Positions 1-7,611 of a stretch of 9,180 nt of DNA are shown here, in pieces. The notes below the pieces were generated by a model that saw only the letters and a list, made by a program, of their open reading frames with translations, did not search any database and was not told the DNA's origin. The DNA is taken from positions 1 to 9,180 of the forward strand of contig JAEWSK010000103.1 in NCBI GenBank assembly GCA_023398345.1, read 5' to 3'. The DNA is from Armatimonadota bacterium (GTDB lineage: Bacteria > Armatimonadota > UBA5829). The first letter of the stretch is position 1. The number at the start of each line of letters is the position of its first letter. Position numbers and translations under genes: made by a program.

Positions 1-3000
1 ACGGTGCTGTGATTATATGGACATGGTCGTCGCCTACAGGAAACCTCAGCGCGCCGACAATAGTAACAATGCAAAACCCCGATCAAAGCGCTGATGATTG
101 CTCGCCGATCGAAGCTGTGATGGTGCAGGATGCCCAGGGCAAAGTATATGTTCTGCCCGCATTTCCGCTAAATCCAGACAATACTCTGATAACACCTATC
201 GACCCAATATATACTTTGGATACACAGCCCAGCACAGCTAGCGGCACTAGCAAATGGCCCAGCCCACCGGTGTATATCAACGGCTGGATATACGCGCTCA
301 GCGGCGATGGCCGACTTTATGCGGCAAACCCATGCTTGGAAAAATGGTCAAATACAGATAGTCATATCGTGCTAGGCCCATCACCAAATTGGAAAATGCC
401 TGACGATGTAAATATCAAATCCAACCCAAAATGCGGGCCAAGTTTTGGCTTTATTAAAAATGCAGGCAGCGGAGCAGTCGTCGGCATGGTCTACTGGTGG
501 ACTTCCCCTCAAACAGCTCCGTCACTCCCAACAGATGATATTAATGACCATACTTGGGGTGTGCCTGTGTCGGTTAGCATGGACAGAGTGCGACTCCAAA
601 ACATTACTGCCGACCGTAGGAATTGCGAAGTAGTTGTCAGCCACATCGGATGGCTAACTGCTCCCGATCCAGCAGTTAATGAAAGCGCGCTGCGAATATT
701 CCAAAGAGACGGTGTGACACCAATCAGCATATCCAATGTTGAGCTCAATACAAATTCCGCCGGAGCGCCTGTCGCCGGACACATAAAAGTGACTACAAAC
801 GAAGACATCCCGTCAAATCCACTCGCCTACGCAAGTTACTCGCTGTCATACGGCACCGGGGTGCTTACAAACCCTCTGACCCTGCAAATCGAACCACAGA
901 GTCCGCAAGTATACGCGAATAACCCAACTGAAATAGCCGGCACTCCGGCTATGGGTTCGGACAATATGATGTTTATCTGCGGGTCTCGCACCAAAAAAGA
1001 CGGCACTCCAGCGGGCGGATCACTGTTGGCATACAGAACAGACGGGGTCGCAAGCAACGCAAAACTGCAGTGGCACTATCTACTGCACTCAGGTGTGAAT
1101 TCATCATATCTGCCCGGGCTAGGCGTGGTACTGCCGGGGGTAATAGAAAATGGCACCGGCCCTATGATCAATCCACAGCCTTGCTCCTCACCGGCAGTAG
1201 TCGGAGACAAGGTCTTTGTTACAGTGTCCGGAGATTCAGGAGGGCCACAAGCAGCCCTGCTTTGCTTTAAGGCAAACCCGGAGTTCGTCATTCGCATAAC
1301 CGAACATAGCGGCAGTTCCACAAGGAAACCCAAAAGCCTTTGGAGAGGTGACAACCAAGGCAAATATGCAGTGAAGCTGTGGCAGCCAAATCTTATGACT
1401 GCAGGCACAAGTTCAACGCCGATAATCGAAGGCGTAACACTAAGCGATACAACAAACAACAATAATATAGGCATAAAAGTAGACTACGACAACGGCACTA
1501 TCACATTCACAGACTTCTCAAAGACAAAGCTGATGGTGCTCGGAAGCACAGCATGGCAAAACAACACGTTTTCACCGTCGCTGCCTGTGTGGGTATATCT
1601 CGACAACGTTGAGGTTCCTATTGACTGGTCTACTTGGAAACCGGGAGCAATCAGCACGGGAAGTCCAATCACATCGGCCTCAAGCGACTCGGTGGATTTG
1701 AGCAGTTGGAACAATCTACTTTGGTACTATGTTGTGCCGGATTCGAGCTGCACAGGAGCGCATTCCCCGCCGGTCGTGATCGGCAATACGGTATATTTCA
1801 TTACCGACGATGGCGTGCTGTATGCGTTTGACGCGGAAACTGGCGACTCAAGCGCACAGATGACCAGCAAACAGCCTTTGCAGAAAAAAACTGTAGGGAC
1901 AGCACTCAGTAGTCCTGAGAAAATGCCGCAGTCGATAGCCGGGTCAAATGGCATAATGCTCGTTCCATCTGGCGATGGCCTGCACGCATTTTCAAATACA
2001 ACTACTCTTACAACCGATAACAATCGACTTGTCGAATTGGACGGGGACGGCGAAGTGACATGGGCAGTCGATTCGATCTCATGGCCTGCCGCTGTGCCAC
2101 CAACAGCCGGATCCTCGATGCCGATCAGGCAAGGGCCGGTTAATAAGCCGGCGCGCGCGCGCTATGCAAGCACCGGAGAAATTCTATTCGCAAACTCCGG
2201 CGCCAATCAAGTTTGCAAAATAGACAAGAGCGGCACTGTTGGATTCGAGGGTACGAATGGTCAATATGTGCGCTGGATATACGATAAATTTGTAGACCCG
2301 AAGCACCTGCTGCGGTCAGGGCAACCGACAACGCTAAACGCGCCGACAGATGCGATTATGTGGCAAGAAATGGAACCGATGCCTAGCGGAAGCTCAGACT
2401 CTGGAACTTCGGTGGTTCACTGCTTGATTGCCGATTCGGGCAACTCAAGGATACTAGACCTCGTATATCGCGTAGAGGCAGGACAATTTGTAGACTACAA
2501 CGGCGATGCAGTCGGCGGTTCATATATTGACCAAAGCAGCAAGTTTGTGCTGCCTGAGCTTAACTGGGTCACAAAGACAGACTCACTTAATGAGCGATAT
2601 GCGCTGGATTGTCTGCAGCTCGTGGGCGTAACGCGAGACGGCAAGTTCTGTCAGGACGTCTGGGCCGCAAGCTCCAATTACACAGCAAACGGGACATCTC
2701 CCACCGGCAACCCACAAGGCGCAGCCGGGCTGGGCGGCGCAATACTTGCCATAGGCTATCGAGAACAAGTCTCGGGAAGTAACAATAGCGCAGCAGGAAA
2801 CTGGAATTATGATTTCAACGAATCCGGCACAATCACCGCGCGCTGCGATCGTATTACGATCAACGGCAATGCTGTGCCCATGGCAAACCCTCGGTTTTTT
2901 GAAGTCATTTACGGCAACACGGGCGTCGAGAGGCTGCTGGTGTGCGACAACTACGGTGTGTATGAGATATCGCTGACGGATTGGACGACAGCGCCCGATG

Positions 3001-3365
3001 TCACTGCAAGCCTATCCGAACAAAAATATCGCGAGATGCCTCGCACACTTACAAGCGACCCAACGGCATCTGCAATTTCGCCGCCTACAAACATGGCGCT
3101 GCAGGTTCCACTGCAGGCCACCAGCGTTCAACGGCTGCCCAATGGAAATTGGCTAATTACCAACAACTATTCCGGCGCAAACACTGAAGGCACGACGAAA
3201 TTTGGTGGAGAGGTCTTTGAATTCAACCCATTGAAAGCGGGACTAGAAGCAATACCGTGGTGCTCGCCGAAGCTGCAATGGATATATGACACTGATTCTT
3301 GGAAACAAGTATCTAATAATACGTATAATCTAAAGCAGCCGAAATCGTCGTTACGAAAGTTCTGA
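1..3365 (+). CDS. Large beta-propeller repeat protein (PQQ/NHL-like), 5' truncated by window edge
   Basis: The frame is open from the first complete codon at position 3, so the GTG at 9 is probably internal and the true N-terminus, including any signal peptide, lies outside the window. About 1,120 residues are visible, ending at TGA 3363-3365. Numbering from the GTG, PQQ-like propeller strands recur: SPPVYINGWIYALSGDGRLY near 85-104, SSPAVVGDKVFV near 393, SPPVVIGNTVYFITDDGVLY near 586-605 followed by AFDAETGD, and a weaker copy near 634-662. From about 716 onward the repeats look NHL-like or arylsulfotransferase-like (LFANSGANQVCKID, LIADSGNSRILDL, RLPNGNWLITNNYSG). Two beta-rich, non-repeat stretches (about 185-300 and 485-550) interrupt the blades. 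High Asn, Ser, Thr and Gly content and few Lys fit an exported protein. No catalytic motif is visible. A role in surface binding or as a scaffold is inference only. The gene is convergent with the osmC operon. Confidence 0.8.
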   Translation, partial: GAVIIWTWSSPTGNLSAPTIVTMQNPDQSADDCSPIEAVMVQDAQGKVYVLPAFPLNPDNTLITPIDPIYTLDTQPSTASGTSKWPSPPVYINGWIYALSGDGRLYAANPCLEKWSNTDSHIVLGPSPNWKMPDDVNIKSNPKCGPSFGFIKNAGSGAVVGMVYWWTSPQTAPSLPTDDINDHTWGVPVSVSMDRVRLQNITADRRNCEVVVSHIGWLTAPDPAVNESALRIFQRDGVTPISISNVELNTNSAGAPVAGHIKVTTNEDIPSNPLAYASYSLSYGTGVLTNPLTLQIEPQSPQVYANNPTEIAGTPAMGSDNMMFICGSRTKKDGTPAGGSLLAYRTDGVASNAKLQWHYLLHSGVNSSYLPGLGVVLPGVIENGTGPMINPQPCSSPAVVGDKVFVTVSGDSGGPQAALLCFKANPEFVIRITEHSGSSTRKPKSLWRGDNQGKYAVKLWQPNLMTAGTSSTPIIEGVTLSDTTNNNNIGIKVDYDNGTITFTDFSKTKLMVLGSTAWQNNTFSPSLPVWVYLDNVEVPIDWSTWKPGAISTGSPITSASSDSVDLSSWNNLLWYYVVPDSSCTGAHSPPVVIGNTVYFITDDGVLYAFDAETGDSSAQMTSKQPLQKKTVGTALSSPEKMPQSIAGSNGIMLVPSGDGLHAFSNTTTLTTDNNRLVELDGDGEVTWAVDSISWPAAVPPTAGSSMPIRQGPVNKPARARYASTGEILFANSGANQVCKIDKSGTVGFEGTNGQYVRWIYDKFVDPKHLLRSGQPTTLNAPTDAIMWQEMEPMPSGSSDSGTSVVHCLIADSGNSRILDLVYRVEAGQFVDYNGDAVGGSYIDQSSKFVLPELNWVTKTDSLNERYALDCLQLVGVTRDGKFCQDVWAASSNYTANGTSPTGNPQGAAGLGGAILAIGYREQVSGSNNSAAGNWNYDFNESGTITARCDRITINGNAVPMANPRFFEVIYGNTGVERLLVCDNYGVYEISLTDWTTAPDVTASLSEQKYREMPRTLTSDPTASAISPPTNMALQVPLQATSVQRLPNGNWLITNNYSGANTEGTTKFGGEVFEFNPLKAGLEAIPWCSPKLQWIYDTDSWKQVSNNTYNLKQPKSSLRKF

Positions 3366-3375
3366 AAAGCTTTGC

Positions 3376-3404
3376 AAAAAAATCCCAGATACTCTGCCTC
3401 TGGG
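3376..3404 (-). terminator. Intrinsic terminator of the minus-strand osmC operon
   Basis: Read on the minus strand, CCCAGA (3404-3399) pairs perfectly with TCTGGG (3389-3384) across a nine-base loop. After one A it is followed by seven consecutive T residues (3382-3376). This is the classic hairpin plus U-tract, lying about 117 nt past the osmC stop codon. On the plus strand the same hairpin is not followed by T residues, so it is oriented for the minus-strand genes. The stem is only 6 bp, which limits certainty. Confidence 0.6.
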
Positions 3405-3440
3405 CTCTGCAAAAAACTTAGTTTCTTGGACATTCGACAC

Positions 3441-3477
3441 CGTAAATCAAATCCCCAATTTGGGGATTTGATTTACG
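3441..3477. repeat. 37-bp near-perfect palindrome between convergent genes
   Basis: The arms CGTAAATCAAATCCCCAA (3441-3458) and TTGGGGATTTGATTTACG (3460-3477) are exact reverse complements flanking a single T at 3459. As RNA this would give roughly a 16-bp stem with a small AATTT loop on either strand. It lies between the stops of the propeller gene (3365) and osmC (3521). Neither side carries a T-run, so it is not a textbook intrinsic terminator. It could still act as a bidirectional terminator or an mRNA 3'-end stabiliser, and it is the only hairpin available to the plus-strand gene. Confidence 0.6.
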
Positions 3478-3520
3478 CATATGGGATCTGGGAAGCAGAT
3501 TACAAGTTTTTTGTAACGAA

Positions 3521-3946
3521 TTATGCCAGCTTTGCATCCAATGTGATTTCGACTGCTGCTAGCGCTTTTGAAACTGGACAGCCTTTCTTTGCGAGTTCGG
3601 CTTTTTCCATAAAAACCGCCTCATCGATTCCGGGCACGTCAGCCTCAGTCTGCAAGGCAATGCGCGTAATTGCAAATCCATCGCCCGACTTTTCTATTGC
3701 GACCTTTGCTTTAGTTGCAACACTTTTCGGCTCGAATCCGGCTTCTTCAAGAATTGCCGAAAGCGCCATGCTAAAACATCCCGCATGCGCAGCAGCGATC
3801 AGCTCTTCCGGATTTGTCCCAGCACCTTCCTCAAAGCGTGATGTAAACGAGTATGCTCCCTCAAATGCTCCACTTTCGAGCTTGATCGTGCCATTGCCTT
3901 GCTTCAGGCCGCCATTCCACTTTGCGTCGGCTGTTCTTATCGGCAT
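3521..3946 (-). CDS. osmC: OsmC-type peroxiredoxin (organic hydroperoxide reductase)
   Basis: At 141 residues it has nearly the length of E. coli OsmC and aligns along its whole length from memory. The first redox motif TNPEELIAAAHAGCFSMAL carries Cys57, with the conserved acidic pair Glu47/Glu48. The second motif GCPVSKAL carries Cys123, the resolving cysteine. Arg37 in SRFEE matches the catalytic arginine. The family reduces organic hydroperoxides and H2O2 in the cytosol using the two cysteines, as a swapped homodimer. The end ITLDAKLA is also typical of the osmotically induced OsmC branch rather than Ohr. The start is supported by GGAGG (3958-3954) seven bases upstream of ATG. It begins 27 nt after the oxidoreductase stop, so it is probably the last gene of that operon. 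A sugar-gene neighbour is not typical, and a functional link is not shown. Confidence 0.93.
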   Translation of the reverse strand: MPIRTADAKWNGGLKQGNGTIKLESGAFEGAYSFTSRFEEGAGTNPEELIAAAHAGCFSMALSAILEEAGFEPKSVATKAKVAIEKSGDGFAITRIALQTEADVPGIDEAVFMEKAELAKKGCPVSKALAAVEITLDAKLA

Positions 3947-3973
3947 TACTTTTCCTCCATTAGTGCTGACGGA

Positions 3974-5056
3974 CTATTTATTTAAAGTCGCAATTTCAGC
4001 TATGCGCACGGCTTCAATTGCATCATCGAGCGTGACTCGTAGCTTATGAGAGGGGTTGTCAATTGCAGCAATCAAATCGGCCATAATGGAGCGAAGATTT
4101 TCGGCATAGACATCAAGCTTGAGTTCGCTGAGTTTAATTGTGGCGTTGATTTCATACTCAACATCATATAGAAATTCAGATGACTGTGTCTTTGTCGGTT
4201 CCATGCGTTTTATATCGAGGTCAGTTAACTCAGCGAAGCTTTTTAATATGCCCAACCCGTGCTGATTGGCCCATCCCCACACGCGCAGTTCGAGCGGAAT
4301 CCAACCGATCAGCTCAATCTCGGCAAGATCGAACGCCCAATGAAAAGTTGTTCTCTCAAACTCGCGCGGTCGGGAAAACGAGTGCCAGTATGTCCCGATG
4401 ACGTCATCATCGTAACGTATAGCCGCGAACACTTTGTCTTCCATGCCGGGCTTTCGCTCAACACCCATAGAGCGCGCATCGACGCCCTTTGCATCGAGCA
4501 CCCAGCTCGCAAGATCGAAAAAATGCACGCCGTGTTCTAAAAATATCCCACCGCTGACTGCAGGATTCCAGAACCAGTGGCCCTCCGGGACTGTGTCTTG
4601 CATCGCGTAGTTTCGCAAATCACACCGCCGCGGCTTGCCAAAGATTTCACTCTGCACTATATCGCGCATTATTTCTACAATACGATTGTAGCGCAGCACG
4701 AAATTTACCGTGGCAACTCGCCCTGTTTCCTGCGCGACGCGCTTTATCTCTCGTGCATCGCTTTCCGACAATGCCAGCGGCTTTTCGACGAGCACATGCT
4801 TACCTGCGCGCATTGCACGTATAGCGAGATCTTTATGAGTGTTTGGAGGCGTGGCAATTGACACAATGTCCACATTTGCATCTGCCAGAAGTTCGTCGTA
4901 ATCACTATAAAACGCTGTTTCTCCGCCAGGCGCACGGTTGGGGTTTGCATCGCAGACGGCCACCACGCGCGCATTGTCCATTTGACTCCACGACTTATGG
5001 ATGAACTCTCCAAACCCGCCATAGCCGATTATTCCAATGCCTTTTTTCTTCACCAT
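3974..5056 (-). CDS. Gfo/Idh/MocA family NAD(P)-dependent oxidoreductase
   Basis: The protein has 360 residues from the chosen start, the usual length for this family of sugar, inositol and sugar-acid dehydrogenases. The N-terminal Rossmann fold begins with GIIGYGGFGEF (G11, G13, G16 as the dinucleotide loop). The family EKP motif occurs at 91-93 (HVLVEKPLALS) and supplies the catalytic lysine. The C-terminal domain carries GGIFLEHGVHFFDLASW (169-185), equivalent to the GG...D.G.H..D substrate motif, with Glu174 where Asp is common and with His178 and Asp181 kept. The ATG at 5056 is preferred because GGAGG (5069-5065) lies eight bases upstream. An in-frame ATG at 5092 would add 12 residues but lacks a visible ribosome site. 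The substrate cannot be assigned. The 159-nt gap upstream holds no convincing promoter, so it may be read from the promoter before the ROK-like gene. Confidence 0.9.
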   Translation of the reverse strand: MVKKKGIGIIGYGGFGEFIHKSWSQMDNARVVAVCDANPNRAPGGETAFYSDYDELLADANVDIVSIATPPNTHKDLAIRAMRAGKHVLVEKPLALSESDAREIKRVAQETGRVATVNFVLRYNRIVEIMRDIVQSEIFGKPRRCDLRNYAMQDTVPEGHWFWNPAVSGGIFLEHGVHFFDLASWVLDAKGVDARSMGVERKPGMEDKVFAAIRYDDDVIGTYWHSFSRPREFERTTFHWAFDLAEIELIGWIPLELRVWGWANQHGLGILKSFAELTDLDIKRMEPTKTQSSEFLYDVEYEINATIKLSELKLDVYAENLRSIMADLIAAIDNPSHKLRVTLDDAIEAVRIAEIATLNK

Positions 5057-5215
5057 CCGGTGCGCCTCCATGCCGAAGCATTTAGTATGCATATACCCCG
5101 CGCAAGTGATACTTTCCTCTATTCGTTGAACATTGCAGCGTGGAGATGGCCGGGTTGAGGGTGCAGCCTATTGCCGATGGCAAAAAAGCCGACACCCAAC
5201 ACACCACTTAATTTT

Positions 5216-6064
5216 CTAGGACATTTTCTTAAGTCGGTCGTTTACTTCTGCGGTGAATTTGTTGATGTATCCATTGATGTAGTCAATTGGGCAGATGGAC
5301 TCATCGATGACAAGCGGAGTCATGTCAATTGCAAAGTTCAAAGCATCGGACGCGTCCACACCGTGCGACTCGAAAAACGTCGCATTGGCTTTTCTTCGGC
5401 CCATTGTGGCTTGATCGTAACGTTTGCCGCCACATATTTGCGAGTCATGAACTGCCAGCAGCGCCTCCGCTATATTTTGATGCGCGCCTACGTCAAGAAC
5501 AACTTTGTCTTTGTCATTGAGCCAGTCGAGGCATCGCCATACTTCGCAGCCGAGAAAAGTTTCCGGACGCGCATCAGCAGGCATCGCGCGAATCGCAGCC
5601 AAGACACGCAGCGCAACTGCGACATGTGTGTCATGCTTATCGGCGAAGTTGTGTGTATATACGACTTTCGGTCTTGCGGCCAAAAGTAGCTGCTTAAGAT
5701 CATCGACAACGTGCGTATTTTTTGCATCTTTAACTGCGCTACTTGGAAAGTCCAATAGGCCCTGCGCACAATAATCGCCAACGAACGCCGCTTTCATTTG
5801 CTCTCTGCGACGAATCTTTTGCATTTGATCGTCCGTAAAGCTCGCATACAAGTCATCGCGCGGGCTTCCGCTGCCGTTGGTCACAACGACGCCCATGAAG
5901 TGCTTGTCGTCTCTTCCAAAACACTCCAGCGCGCCATGTATCGCCATTATTTCGATGTCGTCCTGATGCGCTGATATGGCCATGTGAGTCGTCTTTGCGA
6001 CAGCCTCATCAACTGGTGTCTCGTCCGGCACGTAAATAGTTGCTGTATCAATGTGAAAATTCAT
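5216..6064 (-). CDS. PIG-L / LmbE-like zinc deacetylase
   Basis: A 282-residue protein of the PIG-L family, zinc hydrolases that remove N-acetyl groups from amino sugars and their conjugates (MshB, BshB, GlcNAc-PI deacetylase). The first metal motif is SAHQDD (His33, Asp35, Asp36), with Gln replacing the usual Pro of AHPDD. The second region, VVYTHNFADKHDTHVAV (134-150), gives His147 as the likely third zinc ligand and His144/Asp145 nearby. Asp35 would be the general base by analogy with MshB. No signal peptide is seen, so it is probably cytosolic. The start is set by ATG 6064 with an AGGGA ribosome site about seven bases upstream, lying within the 15-nt gap after the ROK-like gene, which strongly suggests co-translation. 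The acyl-sugar substrate is unknown. Other neighbours of thiol biosynthesis (BshA, BshC or Msh proteins) are absent. Confidence 0.88.
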   Translation of the reverse strand: MNFHIDTATIYVPDETPVDEAVAKTTHMAISAHQDDIEIMAIHGALECFGRDDKHFMGVVVTNGSGSPRDDLYASFTDDQMQKIRRREQMKAAFVGDYCAQGLLDFPSSAVKDAKNTHVVDDLKQLLLAARPKVVYTHNFADKHDTHVAVALRVLAAIRAMPADARPETFLGCEVWRCLDWLNDKDKVVLDVGAHQNIAEALLAVHDSQICGGKRYDQATMGRRKANATFFESHGVDASDALNFAIDMTPLVIDESICPIDYINGYINKFTAEVNDRLKKMS

Positions 6065-6079
6065 GTCTAGTCCCTGTTC

Positions 6080-7480
6080 CTACTTTATTTCAGGCAGACT
6101 GGCGGCTGCGACGGCCTGTCCGATGCGACGGGTTTTCTCGTCCGGCAGATGAAGCGTAATTTGCTGCGATAGCTCCGGGAACTCCAATGCAAGCACTTCG
6201 TTTGCCTTAGCGAGTATGATATTTCCACCCTCAAACGATGTCACGCGTCCAAGAACGAGCACATGCTTGATTGTGTAATACTGCGCATAGTAAGCAATGC
6301 CATAGCCCATATACACGCCGATTGACTCCCATATCTTAAGCGCGCACTCGTCGTTTTTAACAAGCAAATCCTGCACGCTTTTGAGCCTTTCGGCCAGGCC
6401 AAGAGATTCGTCTATTTCAATTCCAGCCGCGGCCGCGAGTCTAAATACCGCCTGCTGCGAAAAATACTGCGCGCCGGTTCCAACGTCACCCGACCACTCG
6501 TCAACACCACCGTTGGGATCATAGTCGACCGGGCAAAATGCAAGCTCATTTATCCATGTAGTAATTTCGCCGTCGGGAGTTACATAACCACCCGCCTCGC
6601 TTGAGCCCAGCGCAATGCCGAGCACGGCAGTATCGTTTAGACCCATCGCCGCCGCAAGCGCGGTTACTTCGCCGTCGTTGACAACTTCCAGCGGCACGCC
6701 GCCCCATTCTTTTTGGAGATCGTAAAATAAATTCGCGAGCTTAGTGTCATAAAGCTCTTTGGGAACGCCTCTAAAAAGCGACGCCATGCGGACGCGATTA
6801 TTGAGATATATGCCGGCTGAACTGCCGCCGATGGCATCTACGCGCGGCATATGCTTTGCGGCGGACTTTAGCGCCGCGTTGATCTCGTTGTAGTGATATG
6901 TCGGATCGGAATTGGATCGCGGATCCCAATTAACTTCTTCGGTATACACAGCCTCGCCGTCAATGACTGCGGATACTTTGCGGTCGCTTGCGCCGAGGTC
7001 GAAACCTATCCGGCATCCGTCGAGGTGTCCGCCCAGCTTCACAGTGCCTTCCTGCGGACTTGGAATCTTGTCTGGCGTCGTCAATTCGACTGTAAACGCA
7101 TGCTCATATACATTGGACATGAAATCGTAGTCGAACTTTCGAGCGCCATTTGCTGAGTAGACTTGCTGTATGTGCTCACCTACGCTCTTTGGGCCGCCGA
7201 CAATCAAACGCCAGCCGCCGCGCTGCCACAGAAGCATTTTAACTACGCGCTCAGCATAGGGCAAATTAAGACTGGAGCATTTTGCACCGTCATCAAAACA
7301 GCGGGTAGAGTATACGGATATTTGCCCATTTCCGCGTTCCAGTGCAAACACGAGCGGCACGCCTTGGCTGGACGCATCTACAAGATTCAAGAACTCTCGG
7401 TCTGCTAGCGAAGCGGGCGCGAAAGTCGGATGAAGTGGCGGCCTAAGACGCGGTTTTGCCAGTTGGGCTAGTTCATTCAT
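6080..7480 (-). CDS. ROK-like (ASKHA-fold) sugar kinase-family protein with extra N-terminal module
   Basis: This is a 466-residue protein. Residues about 155-466 look like the ROK branch of the ASKHA fold: the phosphate-1 loop IGFDLGASDRKVSAVIDGE (158-176), VNDGEVTALAAA (267-278) at the position of the ROK NDAN.AAL region, a Gly-rich phosphate-2 segment GIALGSSEAGGYV (288-300), and an adenosine-type strand VLVLGRVTSFEGG (407-419). The ROK zinc signature CxCGxxGCxE is missing; the equivalent stretch reads PVDEWSGDVGTGAQYFSQQ. Normal ROK kinases are near 300 residues, so about 150 N-terminal residues are extra; they contain LVFALERGNGQISVYSTR and WQRGGWRLIVGGPKSVGEHI. I recall similar full-length proteins annotated only as ROK family, with no known substrate. 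ATG 7480 follows GAGGT at a six-base spacing. It leads the operon, 15 nt before the deacetylase. Sugar phosphorylation is likely but unproven; a non-catalytic sensor is possible. Confidence 0.8.
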   Translation of the reverse strand: MNELAQLAKPRLRPPLHPTFAPASLADREFLNLVDASSQGVPLVFALERGNGQISVYSTRCFDDGAKCSSLNLPYAERVVKMLLWQRGGWRLIVGGPKSVGEHIQQVYSANGARKFDYDFMSNVYEHAFTVELTTPDKIPSPQEGTVKLGGHLDGCRIGFDLGASDRKVSAVIDGEAVYTEEVNWDPRSNSDPTYHYNEINAALKSAAKHMPRVDAIGGSSAGIYLNNRVRMASLFRGVPKELYDTKLANLFYDLQKEWGGVPLEVVNDGEVTALAAAMGLNDTAVLGIALGSSEAGGYVTPDGEITTWINELAFCPVDYDPNGGVDEWSGDVGTGAQYFSQQAVFRLAAAAGIEIDESLGLAERLKSVQDLLVKNDECALKIWESIGVYMGYGIAYYAQYYTIKHVLVLGRVTSFEGGNIILAKANEVLALEFPELSQQITLHLPDEKTRRIGQAVAAASLPEIK

Positions 7481-7503
7481 GGGATTACCTCATATTGGCT
7501 TTC

Positions 7504-7532
7504 GGCGCAGCTCGAAAAATCAAGCATGCGCC
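7504..7532 (-). promoter_or_regulatory. Imperfect dyad at the operon start point: operator or 5'-terminal mRNA hairpin
   Basis: On the minus strand GGCGCA (7532-7527) pairs with TGCGCC (7509-7504), and inside it GCTTG pairs with CGAGC (one G-T wobble) around an AT-rich loop, with one unpaired T. That gives 11 bp of stem in 29 nt. The start point predicted from the -10 box (A at 7533) falls immediately before the dyad. It may be a repressor site overlapping the initial transcribed region, or a hairpin protecting the mRNA 5' end. The assignment rests on symmetry and position only. Confidence 0.5.
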
Positions 7533-7539
7533 TAAGGTA

Positions 7540-7568
7540 ATTCTAAGTGGCTAAACGTGAAGTGTCAA
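7540..7568 (-). promoter_or_regulatory. Sigma70-type promoter for the ROK-like/PIG-L operon
   Basis: On the minus strand, TTGACA (7568-7563) matches the -35 consensus exactly. After a 17-bp spacer comes TAGAAT (7545-7540), one base from the -10 consensus. The predicted start is near A7533, giving a leader of about 52 nt before ATG 7480. It lies just after the hairpin that ends the preceding gene, as expected for the promoter of a separate unit. Confidence 0.75.
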
Positions 7569-7584
7569 GGTTTCATGATGCAAA

Positions 7585-7606
7585 GCCCGGGATTGAAATC
7601 CCGGGC
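7585..7606 (-). terminator. GC-rich hairpin after the 66-residue protein gene
   Basis: GCCCGGGAT and ATCCCGGGC form a perfect 9-bp stem with a four-base loop, five bases after the stop codon at 7612. On the minus strand only three T residues follow, so it is a weak intrinsic terminator by U-tract, though the stem is very stable. On the plus strand a looser T-rich stretch (CTATTTTAGCTTTT) follows, but no plus-strand gene ends here. It separates the 6S/small-protein unit from the downstream promoter. Confidence 0.6.
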
Positions 7607-7611
7607 CTATT

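Noticed and set aside
2848..2863. Short palindrome GATCGTATTACGATC inside the propeller gene
   Set aside because: Seven-base arms in a coding region with no context are likely chance.
3372..4049. 225-codon plus-strand ORF across the convergent region
   Set aside because: It is antisense to osmC, which has both catalytic cysteine motifs and a perfect ribosome site. The plus-strand product has no recognisable content and would run through the terminator and palindrome.
3974..5092. Oxidoreductase start at ATG 5092
   Set aside because: It adds 12 residues ahead of the Rossmann fold and lacks a ribosome site, while ATG 5056 has GGAGG at an eight-base spacing.
5057..5215. Possible internal promoter or terminator between the deacetylase and oxidoreductase
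   Set aside because: TATATG and TTGCGC are present on the minus strand but not at a usable spacing, and the TTTTTT near 5181-5186 lacks a preceding stable stem.
5171..5689. 172-codon plus-strand ORF
   Set aside because: It is antisense to the PIG-L deacetylase gene, whose metal motifs establish the real coding strand.
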